DNA of 34,972 bases from Tabrizicola_A sp044377735 (GCA_044377735.1 JBILYK010000033.1:1-34972); one strand, 5' to 3'; shown: positions 18,007-28,208, counted from the first letter of the stretch. The notes: generated from the sequence alone by a model not told the origin. Numbers and translations: made by a program.

Positions 18007-18900
18007 TCACTGCGCGGCCTTTTGCAAGGCTATCATGTCATGCAGATAGGCTGAAAACTCATCCCGAAGATCGGGGCGGGCCAGACCAAAGGCCACGGTG
18101 GCCTGCAAGAACCCAGACTTGGACCCGCAGTCATAGCGCTGGCCACGGAAGCGGTAGCCATAGACCTTGCCGGACTTGGTCTCTTCGGCAATCGCGTCAG
18201 TCAGTTGGATTTCGCCACCCGTGCCTTGCTTGCGTTTGTTGAGATTGGTCAGAACCTTGGGCTGCAGGATATACCGCCCGATCACCGCCAAATTGGACGG
18301 TGCATCGGCGGCCTTGGGTTTTTCGACCATGCCCTTGGCTTCCACGATGGAACCCATGTCTTGGCCAATATCAAGGATACCGTAGCTGGAGGCCTTTTCC
18401 GGCGAAACCTCCATCGCAGCGACCATGTTGCCGCCGGTTTGCTCATAGGCTTCCATCATTTGCTGCAGACAGGGCTTTTCGGCCGCGATCACGTCATCGG
18501 GCAAGAGGACCGCGAAGGGTTCATTGCCGATCAGACGGCGGGCACACCAGACGGCATGGCCGAGACCAAGCGGACGGTTCTGCCGCAAATAGGCGATGGC
18601 CCCGGAATCCATGTTGGTTTCCTTGAGGATTTCAAGAAGCTCCTCTTTGCCTGCCTTGCGCAGGGTGCTCTCCAACTCGGGCGAGTGATCGAAATAATCC
18701 TCAAGCGCCGATTTTCCTTTGGAAGTGACGAAGATGAATTCCTTGATGCCAGCGGCCCGCGCCTCATCAATCGCGTATTGAATAAGCGGGCGGTCGACGA
18801 GGGTCATGATTTCCTTTGGAATCGACTTTGTCGCCGGCAAGAACCGCGTGCCCATGCCTGCGACCGGAAACACCGCCTTGGTTACTTTTTTCGCCTTCAT
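18007..18900 (-). CDS. galU: UTP--glucose-1-phosphate uridylyltransferase
   Basis: Makes UDP-glucose for surface polysaccharides. The 297-aa protein has the nucleotidyltransferase signature AVFPVAGMGTRFLPATKSIPKE at its N-terminus (split: AVFPVAGMGTRF then LPATKSIPKE, residues 9-30), the DRPLIQYAIDEA stretch, LPDDVI, and the GTGGEIQLTDAI region. Length is normal. It heads a run with three glycosyltransferases, for at least some of which it may supply the donor. The 146-base leader upstream holds two palindromic TTGGCCAA boxes. Confidence 0.96.
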   Translation of the reverse strand: MKAKKVTKAVFPVAGMGTRFLPATKSIPKEIMTLVDRPLIQYAIDEARAAGIKEFIFVTSKGKSALEDYFDHSPELESTLRKAGKEELLEILKETNMDSGAIAYLRQNRPLGLGHAVWCARRLIGNEPFAVLLPDDVIAAEKPCLQQMMEAYEQTGGNMVAAMEVSPEKASSYGILDIGQDMGSIVEAKGMVEKPKAADAPSNLAVIGRYILQPKVLTNLNKRKQGTGGEIQLTDAIAEETKSGKVYGYRFRGQRYDCGSKSGFLQATVAFGLARPDLRDEFSAYLHDMIALQKAAQ

Positions 18901-18927
18901 ATCCTAATACCTTCGTTCCAACGGCTT

Positions 18928-18978
18928 TTGGCCAAGATTAAACACTATCTTGCAACGGTTAACAGAGAATTTGGCCAA
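18928..18978. promoter_or_regulatory. Paired TTGGCCAA palindromes upstream of galU
   Basis: The perfect 8-bp palindrome TTGGCCAA occurs at 18928-18935 and 18971-18978, 43 bases apart (about four helical turns), within 80 bases upstream of the galU start. The placement suits a dimeric regulator bound to the same DNA face. No regulator can be named. Confidence 0.4.
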
Positions 18979-18991
18979 ATCATGACGCTGA

Positions 18992-19005
18992 CACCACATA
19001 TGGTG
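18992..19005. repeat. Short inverted repeat in the galU leader
   Basis: CACCA (18992-18996) and TGGTG (19001-19005) flank CATA. It lies just upstream of the second TTGGCCAA box and could belong to the same control region; a chance occurrence is not excluded. Confidence 0.25.
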
Positions 19006-19046
19006 ATTATTAGCACACAGCCGTGATTCCCGGGATAGGTATTCGG

Positions 19047-20273
19047 TCAACCCAGTTTAGGTTCATCAACAGGACGAAAGGGCGCGATGCGGGCGGTTTC
19101 TTCTGCAATGCGAGCCCGAAACGGGATGAACCGCAGGCGGGGGCCTTGCCGGATGGACCAGCCGAATAGACCGCCACTTTGCAGCCAGATTCCGTCGGCG
19201 GTAAAGGCCATTCGGTGGGCGCGTGGGCTGGGTGCCAGACAAATCACGGTCACAATGCAGCCTTCGGCACGGGCTAGGTGCGCTTGGTGAAGCATAGCAG
19301 CCCTTTGCCAGAACCGCCCAAAGATCACCCTGCCAGATCTTGGGCGAGTGCCGGGCAGAGCCTTGAAGCCGGGGGGGTCTACCTTCTCGGGCACCAAGGC
19401 GGGCAGCGGGCGGGACATCCCGTCATCCCATCCTGTCGCCAGACTGGCCAAAAGCGCCTCGGCCTCGGCAGCCGTGACGCGCCGGGCGCGGCGTAGATCG
19501 GCGACACGGCTGCGCTGCGCCTCGATGGCGGGGATGGTCTCTTGCCCCACGACGTCCGGCGCATGGCGGCGCAGGAACACCGCGATTGAGGCGGCAATTT
19601 CATGCAGCGATGTCGGCACCCGATCCTCGCGGCGGCGCGCGCTGGCGGCAAACCCGTGATGAACCTGCGCATCAGGAACCACGGCCGTCAGGCCCTGCCC
19701 GGCCAGCCGCAGGTTCACGTCTGCCTCATCCAGATAAAACCGCAAGGCCGGGTCAAAGCCACCAATGGCCAAAAGCGCCGCGCGGCGAAAGGCGCAGTTG
19801 GTGCCTTGGGTTTTGACCGTGCGCGCGGCAGTGCCGGGGTAAGTGGCGGCATGATCGGGCAAGGGGTGATCAAGACTAAAGCGGTCTACCTCACAGGCCT
19901 TCCATTGAAAGGAAATCCCGTTGCGCCCGCGCACAAAGCCGGTGGCGGCCACCACCTTTGGGTCAGAAAACGCCGCACACAGCCGCGAAATCCAAGTCGG
20001 TTCCGCCACCGCGTCGTCGTCGATAAAGGCCACAACCGGAGCTGCCGCCGCCGCGAGGCCCAAGTTACGGGCGGCCGAGATATTGGCCTCATCGAACGGA
20101 ACAAGTTTCAGCACCAGCCCCGTGGCCTTGGCCGCAGCCAAGCCCTCAGGGTCAGCCACGACAATCACCTCGATCTGCGGATGGTCTTGCTGGGCCAGCG
20201 CCATCAGACAGCGCTCCAGCGCCGCCGCGCGGTGGCGGCTGACGACGAGGACGCTGGCGGCGGGCAGGGTCAT
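19047..20273 (-). CDS. Glycosyltransferase family 2 (GT-A) with C-terminal extension
   Basis: A 408-aa protein. The N-terminal ~230 residues are a standard GT2 fold: VLVVSRHRAAALERCL, VIVVADPEG, NISAARNLGL and the metal-binding triad VAFIDDDAV near residue 85, then GTNCAFRRAAL and FYLDEADVNLRL as the acceptor-side acidic motif. The remaining ~170 residues match no family I recognise and are rich in Arg and Pro. It begins in the last four bases of kdsB and ends 146 bases before galU. Likely acts on LPS core or capsule given its Kdo neighbours. Confidence 0.88.
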   Translation of the reverse strand: MTLPAASVLVVSRHRAAALERCLMALAQQDHPQIEVIVVADPEGLAAAKATGLVLKLVPFDEANISAARNLGLAAAAAPVVAFIDDDAVAEPTWISRLCAAFSDPKVVAATGFVRGRNGISFQWKACEVDRFSLDHPLPDHAATYPGTAARTVKTQGTNCAFRRAALLAIGGFDPALRFYLDEADVNLRLAGQGLTAVVPDAQVHHGFAASARRREDRVPTSLHEIAASIAVFLRRHAPDVVGQETIPAIEAQRSRVADLRRARRVTAAEAEALLASLATGWDDGMSRPLPALVPEKVDPPGFKALPGTRPRSGRVIFGRFWQRAAMLHQAHLARAEGCIVTVICLAPSPRAHRMAFTADGIWLQSGGLFGWSIRQGPRLRFIPFRARIAEETARIAPFRPVDEPKLG

Positions 20274-21058
20274 CCCATCTCTGCCATCATGGCCTCGATC
20301 ACCGGCACGTCGCTGGGGTTATTCAACTCCCAAAACTGGCGGCCCTTGGCCTGCACTTCAACGCACAGAACCTGCCGCCCGTTCTCCAAGAACCGCAACT
20401 GCTCCAGCCCCTCCAGCGTTTCCAACGGGCCGATAGGCCACGTCGGATAGGCCGTCAGTGCCGCCGGGCGATAGGCGTAGACGCCGACATGGTGGAACAC
20501 CGGGGTTTCGGCATCATCGGCATAGGTCTTGGCCGTAAAGGGGATCACCTCTTTCGAGAAATAGAGCCCCCGCATCCCAGCCCCAAAGACCGCCGTTGTG
20601 CCGCCCACACGGCCCGCGCGGCGGTCGGCCAGAAAGCCGTTTAGCGCCCTGCCATCGCAGCGCAGAACGGGTGTGGCGATATCCGCCCCCGGATCGGCCA
20701 GAAGCCCGCGCACGAGGTCCTCGACAAACCACGCAGGCGTCAGCGGCGCATCGCCTTGCAGGTTCACCACCACATCATAGCCGGGCAGCTTGGCAGCCAC
20801 CTCGGCGCAGCGTTCGGTCCCGTTTTGCGCATAATATGAGGTCATCACAACCTCGGCCCCAAAGCCCTCGGCATGGGTTCGGATGCGGTCATCGTCGGTG
20901 GCGACCACCACGCGGTCCACGCCCTTGACGGCCATCGCCGCCTCCCAACTGCGGCGGATCAGGGTTTTCTCGCCATCCGGGCCTTTCAAAGACACCAAAG
21001 GCTTGCCCGGATAACGGGTGGAGGCATAGCGGGCAGGAATGGCGATAAGGGTGGTCAT
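20270..21058 (-). CDS. kdsB: 3-deoxy-manno-octulosonate cytidylyltransferase
   Basis: Activates Kdo as CMP-Kdo before transfer to lipid A or capsule. The 262-aa protein shows IPARYASTRYPGKPL at the N-terminus, VVVATDDDRI, NGTERCAEVA, FHHVGVYAYRP and ETLEGLEQLRFLENG, all characteristic. The nucleotide/metal loop reads QGDAP at residues 101-105, whereas enteric KdsB has QGDEP; the aspartate expected to hold magnesium is kept. Because it also shows FSKEVIPF where others have FSRAxIPW, a related sugar such as another Kdo-type acid is possible. It overlaps cysQ and the GT2 gene by four bases each. Confidence 0.9.
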   Translation of the reverse strand: MTTLIAIPARYASTRYPGKPLVSLKGPDGEKTLIRRSWEAAMAVKGVDRVVVATDDDRIRTHAEGFGAEVVMTSYYAQNGTERCAEVAAKLPGYDVVVNLQGDAPLTPAWFVEDLVRGLLADPGADIATPVLRCDGRALNGFLADRRAGRVGGTTAVFGAGMRGLYFSKEVIPFTAKTYADDAETPVFHHVGVYAYRPAALTAYPTWPIGPLETLEGLEQLRFLENGRQVLCVEVQAKGRQFWELNNPSDVPVIEAMMAEMG

Positions 21059-21849
21059 TTCTTCAACTGCACTCCGGGGGCATAGGCGATGAAAAACGGG
21101 TTGTCCCAGCCGGGCTTGCCATAGGCCAAGGGGGTGTGATCGTCAAAGCGCACCACATGGCCGCCCGCGCCGCGCAAGACGGCATCTCCCGCGGCTGTGT
21201 CCCACTCCATGGTGCGGCCAAGGCGGGGGTAAAGATCAGCCTCGCCCGTGCCAACCAGACAGAACTTCAGGCTTGAGCCTGCCGATTTCGTATCCTTGCA
21301 GGTGTATTTTGCGATGTAGTCATCCGTCGCCGCATCGCGGTGCGATTTGGACGCCACCACCATCAGCGCCGCATTGTCAGGCTTTGACACCGAAATGGCA
21401 CGGGTCGCACCTGATGCGGCCTTGTCCAAAGCGCCGGTTTCCTCAACCGCCTGACCATCGGCCTGCGTATAAAACAGCCGCCCTTGGGCCGGGGCATAGA
21501 CCACCCCGCGCAGAGGCACACCGTTCTCGACATAGGCGATGTTCACGGTGAAATCGCCCCGGCGCTGGACAAATTCCTTAGTTCCATCCAGCGGATCAAC
21601 GATCAAAAAAGTCTGCGCCGTCAGCGCGTGGCTCGCGGCCTGTTCCTCGGTGATCAAGGCCACATCGGGGAACGCGGCGCGCAGCCCGGCCGAGATGATG
21701 GCGTCGGCGGCCTCATCGGCCTCGGTCACGGGGCTGGCATCGCTTTTGGATCTCACCTCGAAATCAGGGCCATTGTAGACCTCCATGATGCGGTCGCCCG
21801 CCTCAAGGGCAAGGCGGCGGATGATCGGAATCAGGCGGTCGAAATCCAT
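21055..21849 (-). CDS. cysQ: 3'(2'),5'-bisphosphate nucleotidase CysQ
   Basis: Inositol-monophosphatase-family enzyme that hydrolyses 3'-phosphoadenosine 5'-phosphate. The 264-aa protein has the metal-binding motifs EE (68-69), DPLDGTKEF (85-93) and EWDTAAGDAV near residue 205. Start ATG 21849 is supported by AAAGGA seven bases upstream; a longer frame to 21888 would run through a 16-bp tandem repeat and is unlikely to be used. It is first in the cysQ - kdsB - GT2 overlap chain. In this family cysQ is often found beside polysaccharide genes. Confidence 0.94.
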   Translation of the reverse strand: MDFDRLIPIIRRLALEAGDRIMEVYNGPDFEVRSKSDASPVTEADEAADAIISAGLRAAFPDVALITEEQAASHALTAQTFLIVDPLDGTKEFVQRRGDFTVNIAYVENGVPLRGVVYAPAQGRLFYTQADGQAVEETGALDKAASGATRAISVSKPDNAALMVVASKSHRDAATDDYIAKYTCKDTKSAGSSLKFCLVGTGEADLYPRLGRTMEWDTAAGDAVLRGAGGHVVRFDDHTPLAYGKPGWDNPFFIAYAPGVQLKK

Positions 21850-21860
21850 AATCGGTCCTT

Positions 21861-21892
21861 TAAGCGGGGCAAAATCTAAGCGGGGCAAAATC
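21861..21892. repeat. Exact tandem duplication of 16 bp upstream of cysQ
   Basis: TAAGCGGGGCAAAATC occurs twice head to tail (21861-21876, 21877-21892), starting 12 bases before the cysQ start codon in the divergent region with the permease gene. It is either a recent slippage product in the 5' leader or a duplicated binding site. Confidence 0.85.
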
Positions 21893-21998
21893 GCCCTTGG
21901 CGTTGATTAAACATGACCTCGCCATTATCATGCCTTGAAAAGGGAACAGCAAGATTTCCGGTGTAAACGGGCCCCGGACCCCGAGTGAGGTGATGCAG

Positions 21999-22823
21999 AT
22001 GTTTCAGCCCAGCGTGCCACGAACCCGAATTGGCGGCACAGTTGCATTGCTTGAACTGATTTTTCACGCCACCGTCCGCCATGTCCGCAAATCGAACGGC
22101 AATGCGATCGTCGGGCTTTTGGTCTCAATCGCGCAATCGCTGGTGGGAATTGGCGTGATGGTGCTGATGTTCAGCCTGATCGGGCGGGGGATCGGCACGC
22201 AGGTGCGTGGTGATTTCATCTTGTTCATCATGACCGGCATCTTCAGCTTTATGACCCATTCCAAAACCATCAAGGCGGTGTCCAGCGCCGATGGCCCGAC
22301 CTCAGCCATGATGAAACACGCGCCGATGAACACCGTCGTTTCGGTGGCCGCGGCAGCGCTGTCGGCGCTGTATCTGCAAACGCTGTCGGCGGCGGTGATC
22401 CTTTTTGGCTATCACGCACTTTGGACACCCATCACCATCGATGAGCCGGTGGGTGTGGCCGCGATGTATGTCTTGTCATGGTCCTCGGGCATTGGGATCG
22501 GGCTGATCTTCAAGGCGGTCACCCCTTGGGCACCCGACTTTTTCACCGTAGCCACCACCGCCTATACGCGGGCCAACATGGTCTTTTCAGGAAAGATGTT
22601 CGTGGCCAATATTACGCCGATGCATATTCTGGCGATCTTCATGTGGAACCCGCTGTTTCACTGCATCGACCAGACGCGCGGCTATATGTTCCTGAACTAT
22701 GATCCGCGCTACACTTCGGCGCTTTATCCGGTGATCACCACTTTCGCGCTGATCGTCATCGGCCTGATGGCCGAACGCTATACCGAAAAGCACATCTCGG
22801 CGAGTTGGAGCGCCAAGCGCTAA
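21999..22823 (+). CDS. ABC-2 type (KpsM-like) polysaccharide export permease
   Basis: A 274-aa inner-membrane protein with about six hydrophobic segments and the general layout of capsule/O-antigen permeases (KpsM/RfbA type): a cytoplasmic N-terminal amphipathic stretch followed by paired membrane segments. Start ATG 21999 has GAGG eight bases upstream; GTG 21990 and ATG 21993 are in frame but lie within that site. No partner ATPase (KpsT-like) lies next to it. Divergence from the cysQ-kdsB-GT operon suggests export of a Kdo-containing or Kdo-linked polysaccharide. Substrate is not shown. Confidence 0.82.
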   Translation: MFQPSVPRTRIGGTVALLELIFHATVRHVRKSNGNAIVGLLVSIAQSLVGIGVMVLMFSLIGRGIGTQVRGDFILFIMTGIFSFMTHSKTIKAVSSADGPTSAMMKHAPMNTVVSVAAAALSALYLQTLSAAVILFGYHALWTPITIDEPVGVAAMYVLSWSSGIGIGLIFKAVTPWAPDFFTVATTAYTRANMVFSGKMFVANITPMHILAIFMWNPLFHCIDQTRGYMFLNYDPRYTSALYPVITTFALIVIGLMAERYTEKHISASWSAKR

Positions 22824-22935
22824 AGTGGGGGTTTCGTGCTCCGGGTCATAGGGTTGCGCAGGGCTTGGGGTGACCCGCGGGTGCTGTCACGGTCGACTTT
22901 ATAAGGATTCTTCTGATCGCAAAGCGCTCAGCCCG

Positions 22936-22964
22936 CTTGCAGGCCCAATTGCCCCCCCCTATAT
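22936..22964 (+). promoter_or_regulatory. Heat-shock (RpoH)-type promoter of dnaK
   Basis: CTTGCA (22936-22941) and CCTATAT (22958-22964) are separated by 16 bases and preceded by a run of C, close to the alphaproteobacterial RpoH pattern (CTTGAA and CCCCATNT). It lies 111 bases before the dnaK start. The -35 box has one deviation. Confidence 0.6.
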
Positions 22965-23075
22965 ACGCCCTGAAGCTGGAACGAGGCGCATGCCTTTTTT
23001 CAGGTCTCACATGGGATCGGGTCGGAATGCCATCTTGGGTTCCGCCTATATCATCGCCTAAGGAAAGGGACACTC

Positions 23076-24983
<1,908 letters not shown>

Positions 24984-25001
24984 GCCGCAGGGAACTCCCG
25001 G

Positions 25002-25025
25002 GGGCGGCCTTGAAAAAGGCCGCCC
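25002..25025 (+). promoter_or_regulatory. Intercistronic hairpin between dnaK and dnaJ
   Basis: GGGCGGCCTT (25002-25011), a GAAA tetraloop and AAGGCCGCCC (25016-25025) make a perfect 10-bp stem, without a T tract. It should stabilise the dnaK 3' end or cause partial termination or processing, so that dnaJ is made in lower amounts than dnaK. Confidence 0.8.
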
Positions 25026-25055
25026 TTCGCCTGTTCCCCATCAGGGGGTTCTGCC

Positions 25056-26213
25056 ATGGCAAAACGCGATTACTACGAGGTTCTGGGTGCCAAGAAGGGC
25101 GCTTCGGCTGAAGAGCTGAAGAAAGCCTATCGCACCAAGGCGAAAGAGCTTCACCCCGACCGTAATTCCGACAACCCCAACGCCGAAGCCCAGTTCAAAG
25201 AAGTGAACGAGGCTTATGACGTTCTGAAGGATGCCGACAAAAAAGCAGCCTACGACCGTTATGGCCATGCTGCCTTTGAAGGTGGCATGGGCGCTGGCGG
25301 CCAACGGGGTGGGTTCAGCGGCGGCGGGCAGGGTGATTTCGGCTCGGCCTTCTCGGATGTGTTCGAAGACCTGTTTGGCGATTTCATGGGGCGCGGCGGC
25401 GGTGGCGGCGGTGGTCGCAGCCGCGCGCAGCGTGGGTCTGACCTGCGCTATAACCTGCGCGTCACGCTGGAAGAGGCCTATGCAGGTGTGCCCAAGACCA
25501 TCAACGTGCCGACCTCGATCGCTTGTGATGCCTGCCGGGGCACCGGGGCCGAAGGCGGGTCCGAACCCACCACCTGCCCCACCTGTTCGGGCATGGGCAA
25601 GGTCCGCGCGCAGCAGGGGTTCTTTACGGTTGAACGCACCTGCCCCACCTGCAACGGGGCGGGCCAGATCGTCAAAAACCCTTGCAAGGTGTGCCACGGG
25701 CATGGCCGCATTGAGAAAGAGCGCGCACTGTCGGTGAACATTCCTGCAGGCGTTGAAACCGGCACCCGGATCCGGCTGGCCGGGGAGGGTGAGGCGGGCC
25801 TGCGTGGTGGACCGACAGGCGATCTTTACATTTTCATCGAGGTGAAAGAGCACCCGATCTTCCAGCGCGACGGCGCGCATCTGTTCTGCCGCGTGCCGAT
25901 TTCCTTCGCCACAGCCGCTTTGGGTGGCGAGGTGGAGGTGCCCACGATTGACGGCGGCAAAGCCCGCGTGAAGGTTCCCGCAGGCAGCCAGACCGGCAAA
26001 CAGATGCGCCTGCGCGCCAAAGGCATGACAGCCCTGCGTGGCGGCGGTGTGGGGGATATGCTGTTGGAATTGGCCGTGGAAACCCCGGTCAACCTCACCT
26101 CGCGGCAAAAGGAACTCTTGCGTGAGTTTGAAGCGATGTCCGAAGACAACAATCCTGAAGGTCGGACTTTCTTTTCCAAGGTCAAAGGGTTTTGGGACGG
26201 GATGAAAAACTGA
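25056..26213 (+). CDS. dnaJ: Chaperone protein DnaJ
   Basis: Co-chaperone that loads substrates on DnaK and stimulates its ATPase. The 385-aa protein has the complete class A architecture: J domain (residues 1-70) with HPD, a Gly/Phe-rich linker with a GGGGGGG run, four zinc repeats (CDACRGTG, CPTCSGMG, CPTCNGAG, CKVCHGHG) at about 147-205, and the two C-terminal substrate domains. AGGGGG precedes the ATG. It shares the dnaK transcript and ends in a strong terminator. Confidence 0.99.
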   Translation: MAKRDYYEVLGAKKGASAEELKKAYRTKAKELHPDRNSDNPNAEAQFKEVNEAYDVLKDADKKAAYDRYGHAAFEGGMGAGGQRGGFSGGGQGDFGSAFSDVFEDLFGDFMGRGGGGGGGRSRAQRGSDLRYNLRVTLEEAYAGVPKTINVPTSIACDACRGTGAEGGSEPTTCPTCSGMGKVRAQQGFFTVERTCPTCNGAGQIVKNPCKVCHGHGRIEKERALSVNIPAGVETGTRIRLAGEGEAGLRGGPTGDLYIFIEVKEHPIFQRDGAHLFCRVPISFATAALGGEVEVPTIDGGKARVKVPAGSQTGKQMRLRAKGMTALRGGGVGDMLLELAVETPVNLTSRQKELLREFEAMSEDNNPEGRTFFSKVKGFWDGMKN

Positions 26214-26218
26214 CATGA

Positions 26219-26246
26219 CAAAGCCCGCCTAAGCGGGCTTTGTTTT
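26219..26246 (+). terminator. Intrinsic terminator of dnaKJ
   Basis: CAAAGCCCGC (26219-26228), loop CTAA and GCGGGCTTTG (26233-26242) form a 10-bp perfect stem followed by TTTT. It lies six bases after the dnaJ stop and may also slow transcription coming from the convergent DUF475 gene. Confidence 0.92.
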
Positions 26247-26271
26247 GCGCGACCAGAGAGCTTGCGCCGCG

Positions 26272-27324
26272 TTAGATTTCGGACGCCGCCCCGGCATGCA
26301 GCCGGTTCCAGCGGATCGATGACCACAACGCCACCCCGATGAACCCTGCCCCCAAAAGGCCGGTGATCACCTCGGGGATATGGCCCAAGGTCTGACCGAA
26401 CATCACGCAAGACAGGATAAAGATCGACCAGAACGCGCCATGTTCCAGATAGCGGAACTGCGCCAGCGTGTTGCGCTCAACCAGCATGATGGTCATGGAG
26501 CGCACATACATCGCGCCGATCCCCAGACCAATGGCGATCAGGAACAGGTTCTGCGTCAGCGCAAAGGCGCCGATCACACCGTCAAAGCTGAACGAGGCAT
26601 CCAGCACCTCAAGATACAAAAACGCGCCAAGCCCGCCCTTAACGGCAATGTCCAAGCCCTCTTGTGACTTGTCGAGGAGGTGGCCCAGGACATCGACGGC
26701 CATAAAGGTGACCAGCCCCGCCACGGCGGAATAAAGGAAGGTCGCCAGTACCTCAGCCGGCATGATCGAGGCAAAGATCAGGATGATGGTGAGCACGATG
26801 GCCAATTCCAGACCTTGAATCGAGGAGAACCGCGCCATGCCGCGCTCAATCGCGGCGATCCAATGCACGTCCTTGCCTTCGTCAAAGAAGTATTTCAGCG
26901 CCACCATCATCAGGAAAGCCCCGCCAAAGGCCGCAATCGACAGATGCGCCTCGCCAATGATGCGGGAATACTCCTCGGGCTCGGTTGCAGCGAGCTCAAT
27001 CGCCTGCCACGGCCCGATTTTGGCGGCAAAGACCACGATCAAAAGTGGGAAAATGATCCGCATGCCAAAGACCGCAATCAAGATGCCCCAGGTCAGAAAC
27101 CGCTGCTGCCAGACCGGGGTCATTTCCTGCAGCTTGTTGGCGTTGACGATGGCATTGTCGAAAGACAGGCTGATTTCCAAGATCGACAACACGGTGCCGA
27201 CGAACAAGAACCCCATCACCCCGGTCCAAGAACTGGTGTAAATCCAGCCCAGCCATGCAGCGAGAACAAGGCCAACAGCCGTCACCAGAAACGCCCAGCG
27301 GAAATAATGCAAAGCAACCGTCAT
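26272..27324 (-). CDS. DUF475 (TerC/Alx-like) integral membrane protein
   Basis: A 350-aa polytopic membrane protein of the DUF475 family, related to TerC/Alx metal-handling proteins. Two acidic membrane motifs, EISLSFDNAIVNA near residue 50 and DASFSFDGVIGAFA near residue 240, are the usual ion-binding pair in this superfamily. Function in the host is unknown; relatives are linked to manganese export or tellurite resistance. Start ATG 27324 (MTVALHYF) has GGGAG upstream; an extended frame to 27378 lacks support. It stands alone, convergent with dnaJ and divergent from radC. Confidence 0.92.
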   Translation of the reverse strand: MTVALHYFRWAFLVTAVGLVLAAWLGWIYTSSWTGVMGFLFVGTVLSILEISLSFDNAIVNANKLQEMTPVWQQRFLTWGILIAVFGMRIIFPLLIVVFAAKIGPWQAIELAATEPEEYSRIIGEAHLSIAAFGGAFLMMVALKYFFDEGKDVHWIAAIERGMARFSSIQGLELAIVLTIILIFASIMPAEVLATFLYSAVAGLVTFMAVDVLGHLLDKSQEGLDIAVKGGLGAFLYLEVLDASFSFDGVIGAFALTQNLFLIAIGLGIGAMYVRSMTIMLVERNTLAQFRYLEHGAFWSIFILSCVMFGQTLGHIPEVITGLLGAGFIGVALWSSIRWNRLHAGAASEI

Positions 27325-27419
27325 TGATGTGTCTCCCGTTCCTTGCCGCGCAGTAAGGTGAGTTGATCTGCAACGCAAGCTTTCGGGGTCTGTTTACCAG
27401 TCATTCATAATTTCGCCAG

Positions 27420-28208
27420 ATGCTATCAGGCATGACACGGTCTGATGGCTTTCACGATTCTGCCTTGCCGCTCTTCGCCTCCACCGGGGACGAGGATGAA
27501 GCGGCATCTGTCGATGGGTTGCCTGAGGGCCGGTTGCCCAGCTACATCGCCGATCACCGCGCCCGGCTTCGGGCGCGCTTTCGCGATGGCGGGGCGGGTG
27601 CTCTGCCCGATTATGAGATGCTGGAGCTCGTTCTCTTCCGTGCCATTCCCCGGCAGGATGTGAAACCGCTGGCGCGCCTGCTGCTCGACACCTTTGGCGA
27701 TTTCAACCGGGTCGTCACCGCTGCGCCAGCCCGGCTGGCGCTGGTCAAGGGCGTGGGAGAGGCGGTGATCACCGAGTTGAAGATTGTTGAGGCGGCTGCG
27801 CAACGCATGATGCGGGCGCGGGTGATGAACCGGCCCCTGCTGTCCTCTTGGGATGCGCTGCTCGATTACTGCCACACCACAATGGCGCATGGTGAAACCG
27901 AACAGTTCCGCATCTTGTTTTTGGACCGCAAGAATGTGCTGATCGCCGATGAAGAACAGGCCAAAGGCACTGTAGACCATGTGCCTGTCTACCCGCGCGA
28001 GGTGGTCAAGCGGGCGCTGGAATTGAACGCCAGTGCGCTGATCTTGGTGCATAATCACCCCTCAGGCGACCCGACCCCTTCGGATGCTGACATCAGCATG
28101 ACCCATCAGGTTCAGGACGCTGCACAGGTTCTGGGCCTTGTGCTGCATGACCATCTGATCATTGGAAAATCGCGCGAAATCAGCTTTCGCGCGGCGGGGT
28201 ATCTTTAA
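27420..28208 (+). CDS. radC: DNA repair protein RadC family (JAMM/MPN+ domain)
   Basis: A 262-aa member of the RadC family. The N-terminal ~130 residues hold a helix-hairpin-helix-like part (LVKGVGEAVITELK), and the C-terminal half is a JAMM metalloprotease-like domain with HNHPSGDPTPSDAD (residues 211-224), giving the two zinc histidines and aspartate. Despite the name, a repair role is not established. ATG 27420 gives the longest form; ATG 27432 is equally possible, and neither has a good ribosome site. The last 29 bases overlap the convergent methyltransferase gene. Confidence 0.92.
   Translation: MLSGMTRSDGFHDSALPLFASTGDEDEAASVDGLPEGRLPSYIADHRARLRARFRDGGAGALPDYEMLELVLFRAIPRQDVKPLARLLLDTFGDFNRVVTAAPARLALVKGVGEAVITELKIVEAAAQRMMRARVMNRPLLSSWDALLDYCHTTMAHGETEQFRILFLDRKNVLIADEEQAKGTVDHVPVYPREVVKRALELNASALILVHNHPSGDPTPSDADISMTHQVQDAAQVLGLVLHDHLIIGKSREISFRAAGYL

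Noticed and set aside
22842..22877. CGGGTCA/TGACCCG inverted repeat as terminator of the permease gene
   Set aside because: The loop is over 20 bases long and no T tract follows; likely chance or a weak structure.
25041..26216. 391-aa frame opposite dnaJ
   Set aside because: Antisense shadow across the complete dnaJ gene, His/Gly/Ala-rich with no domain.
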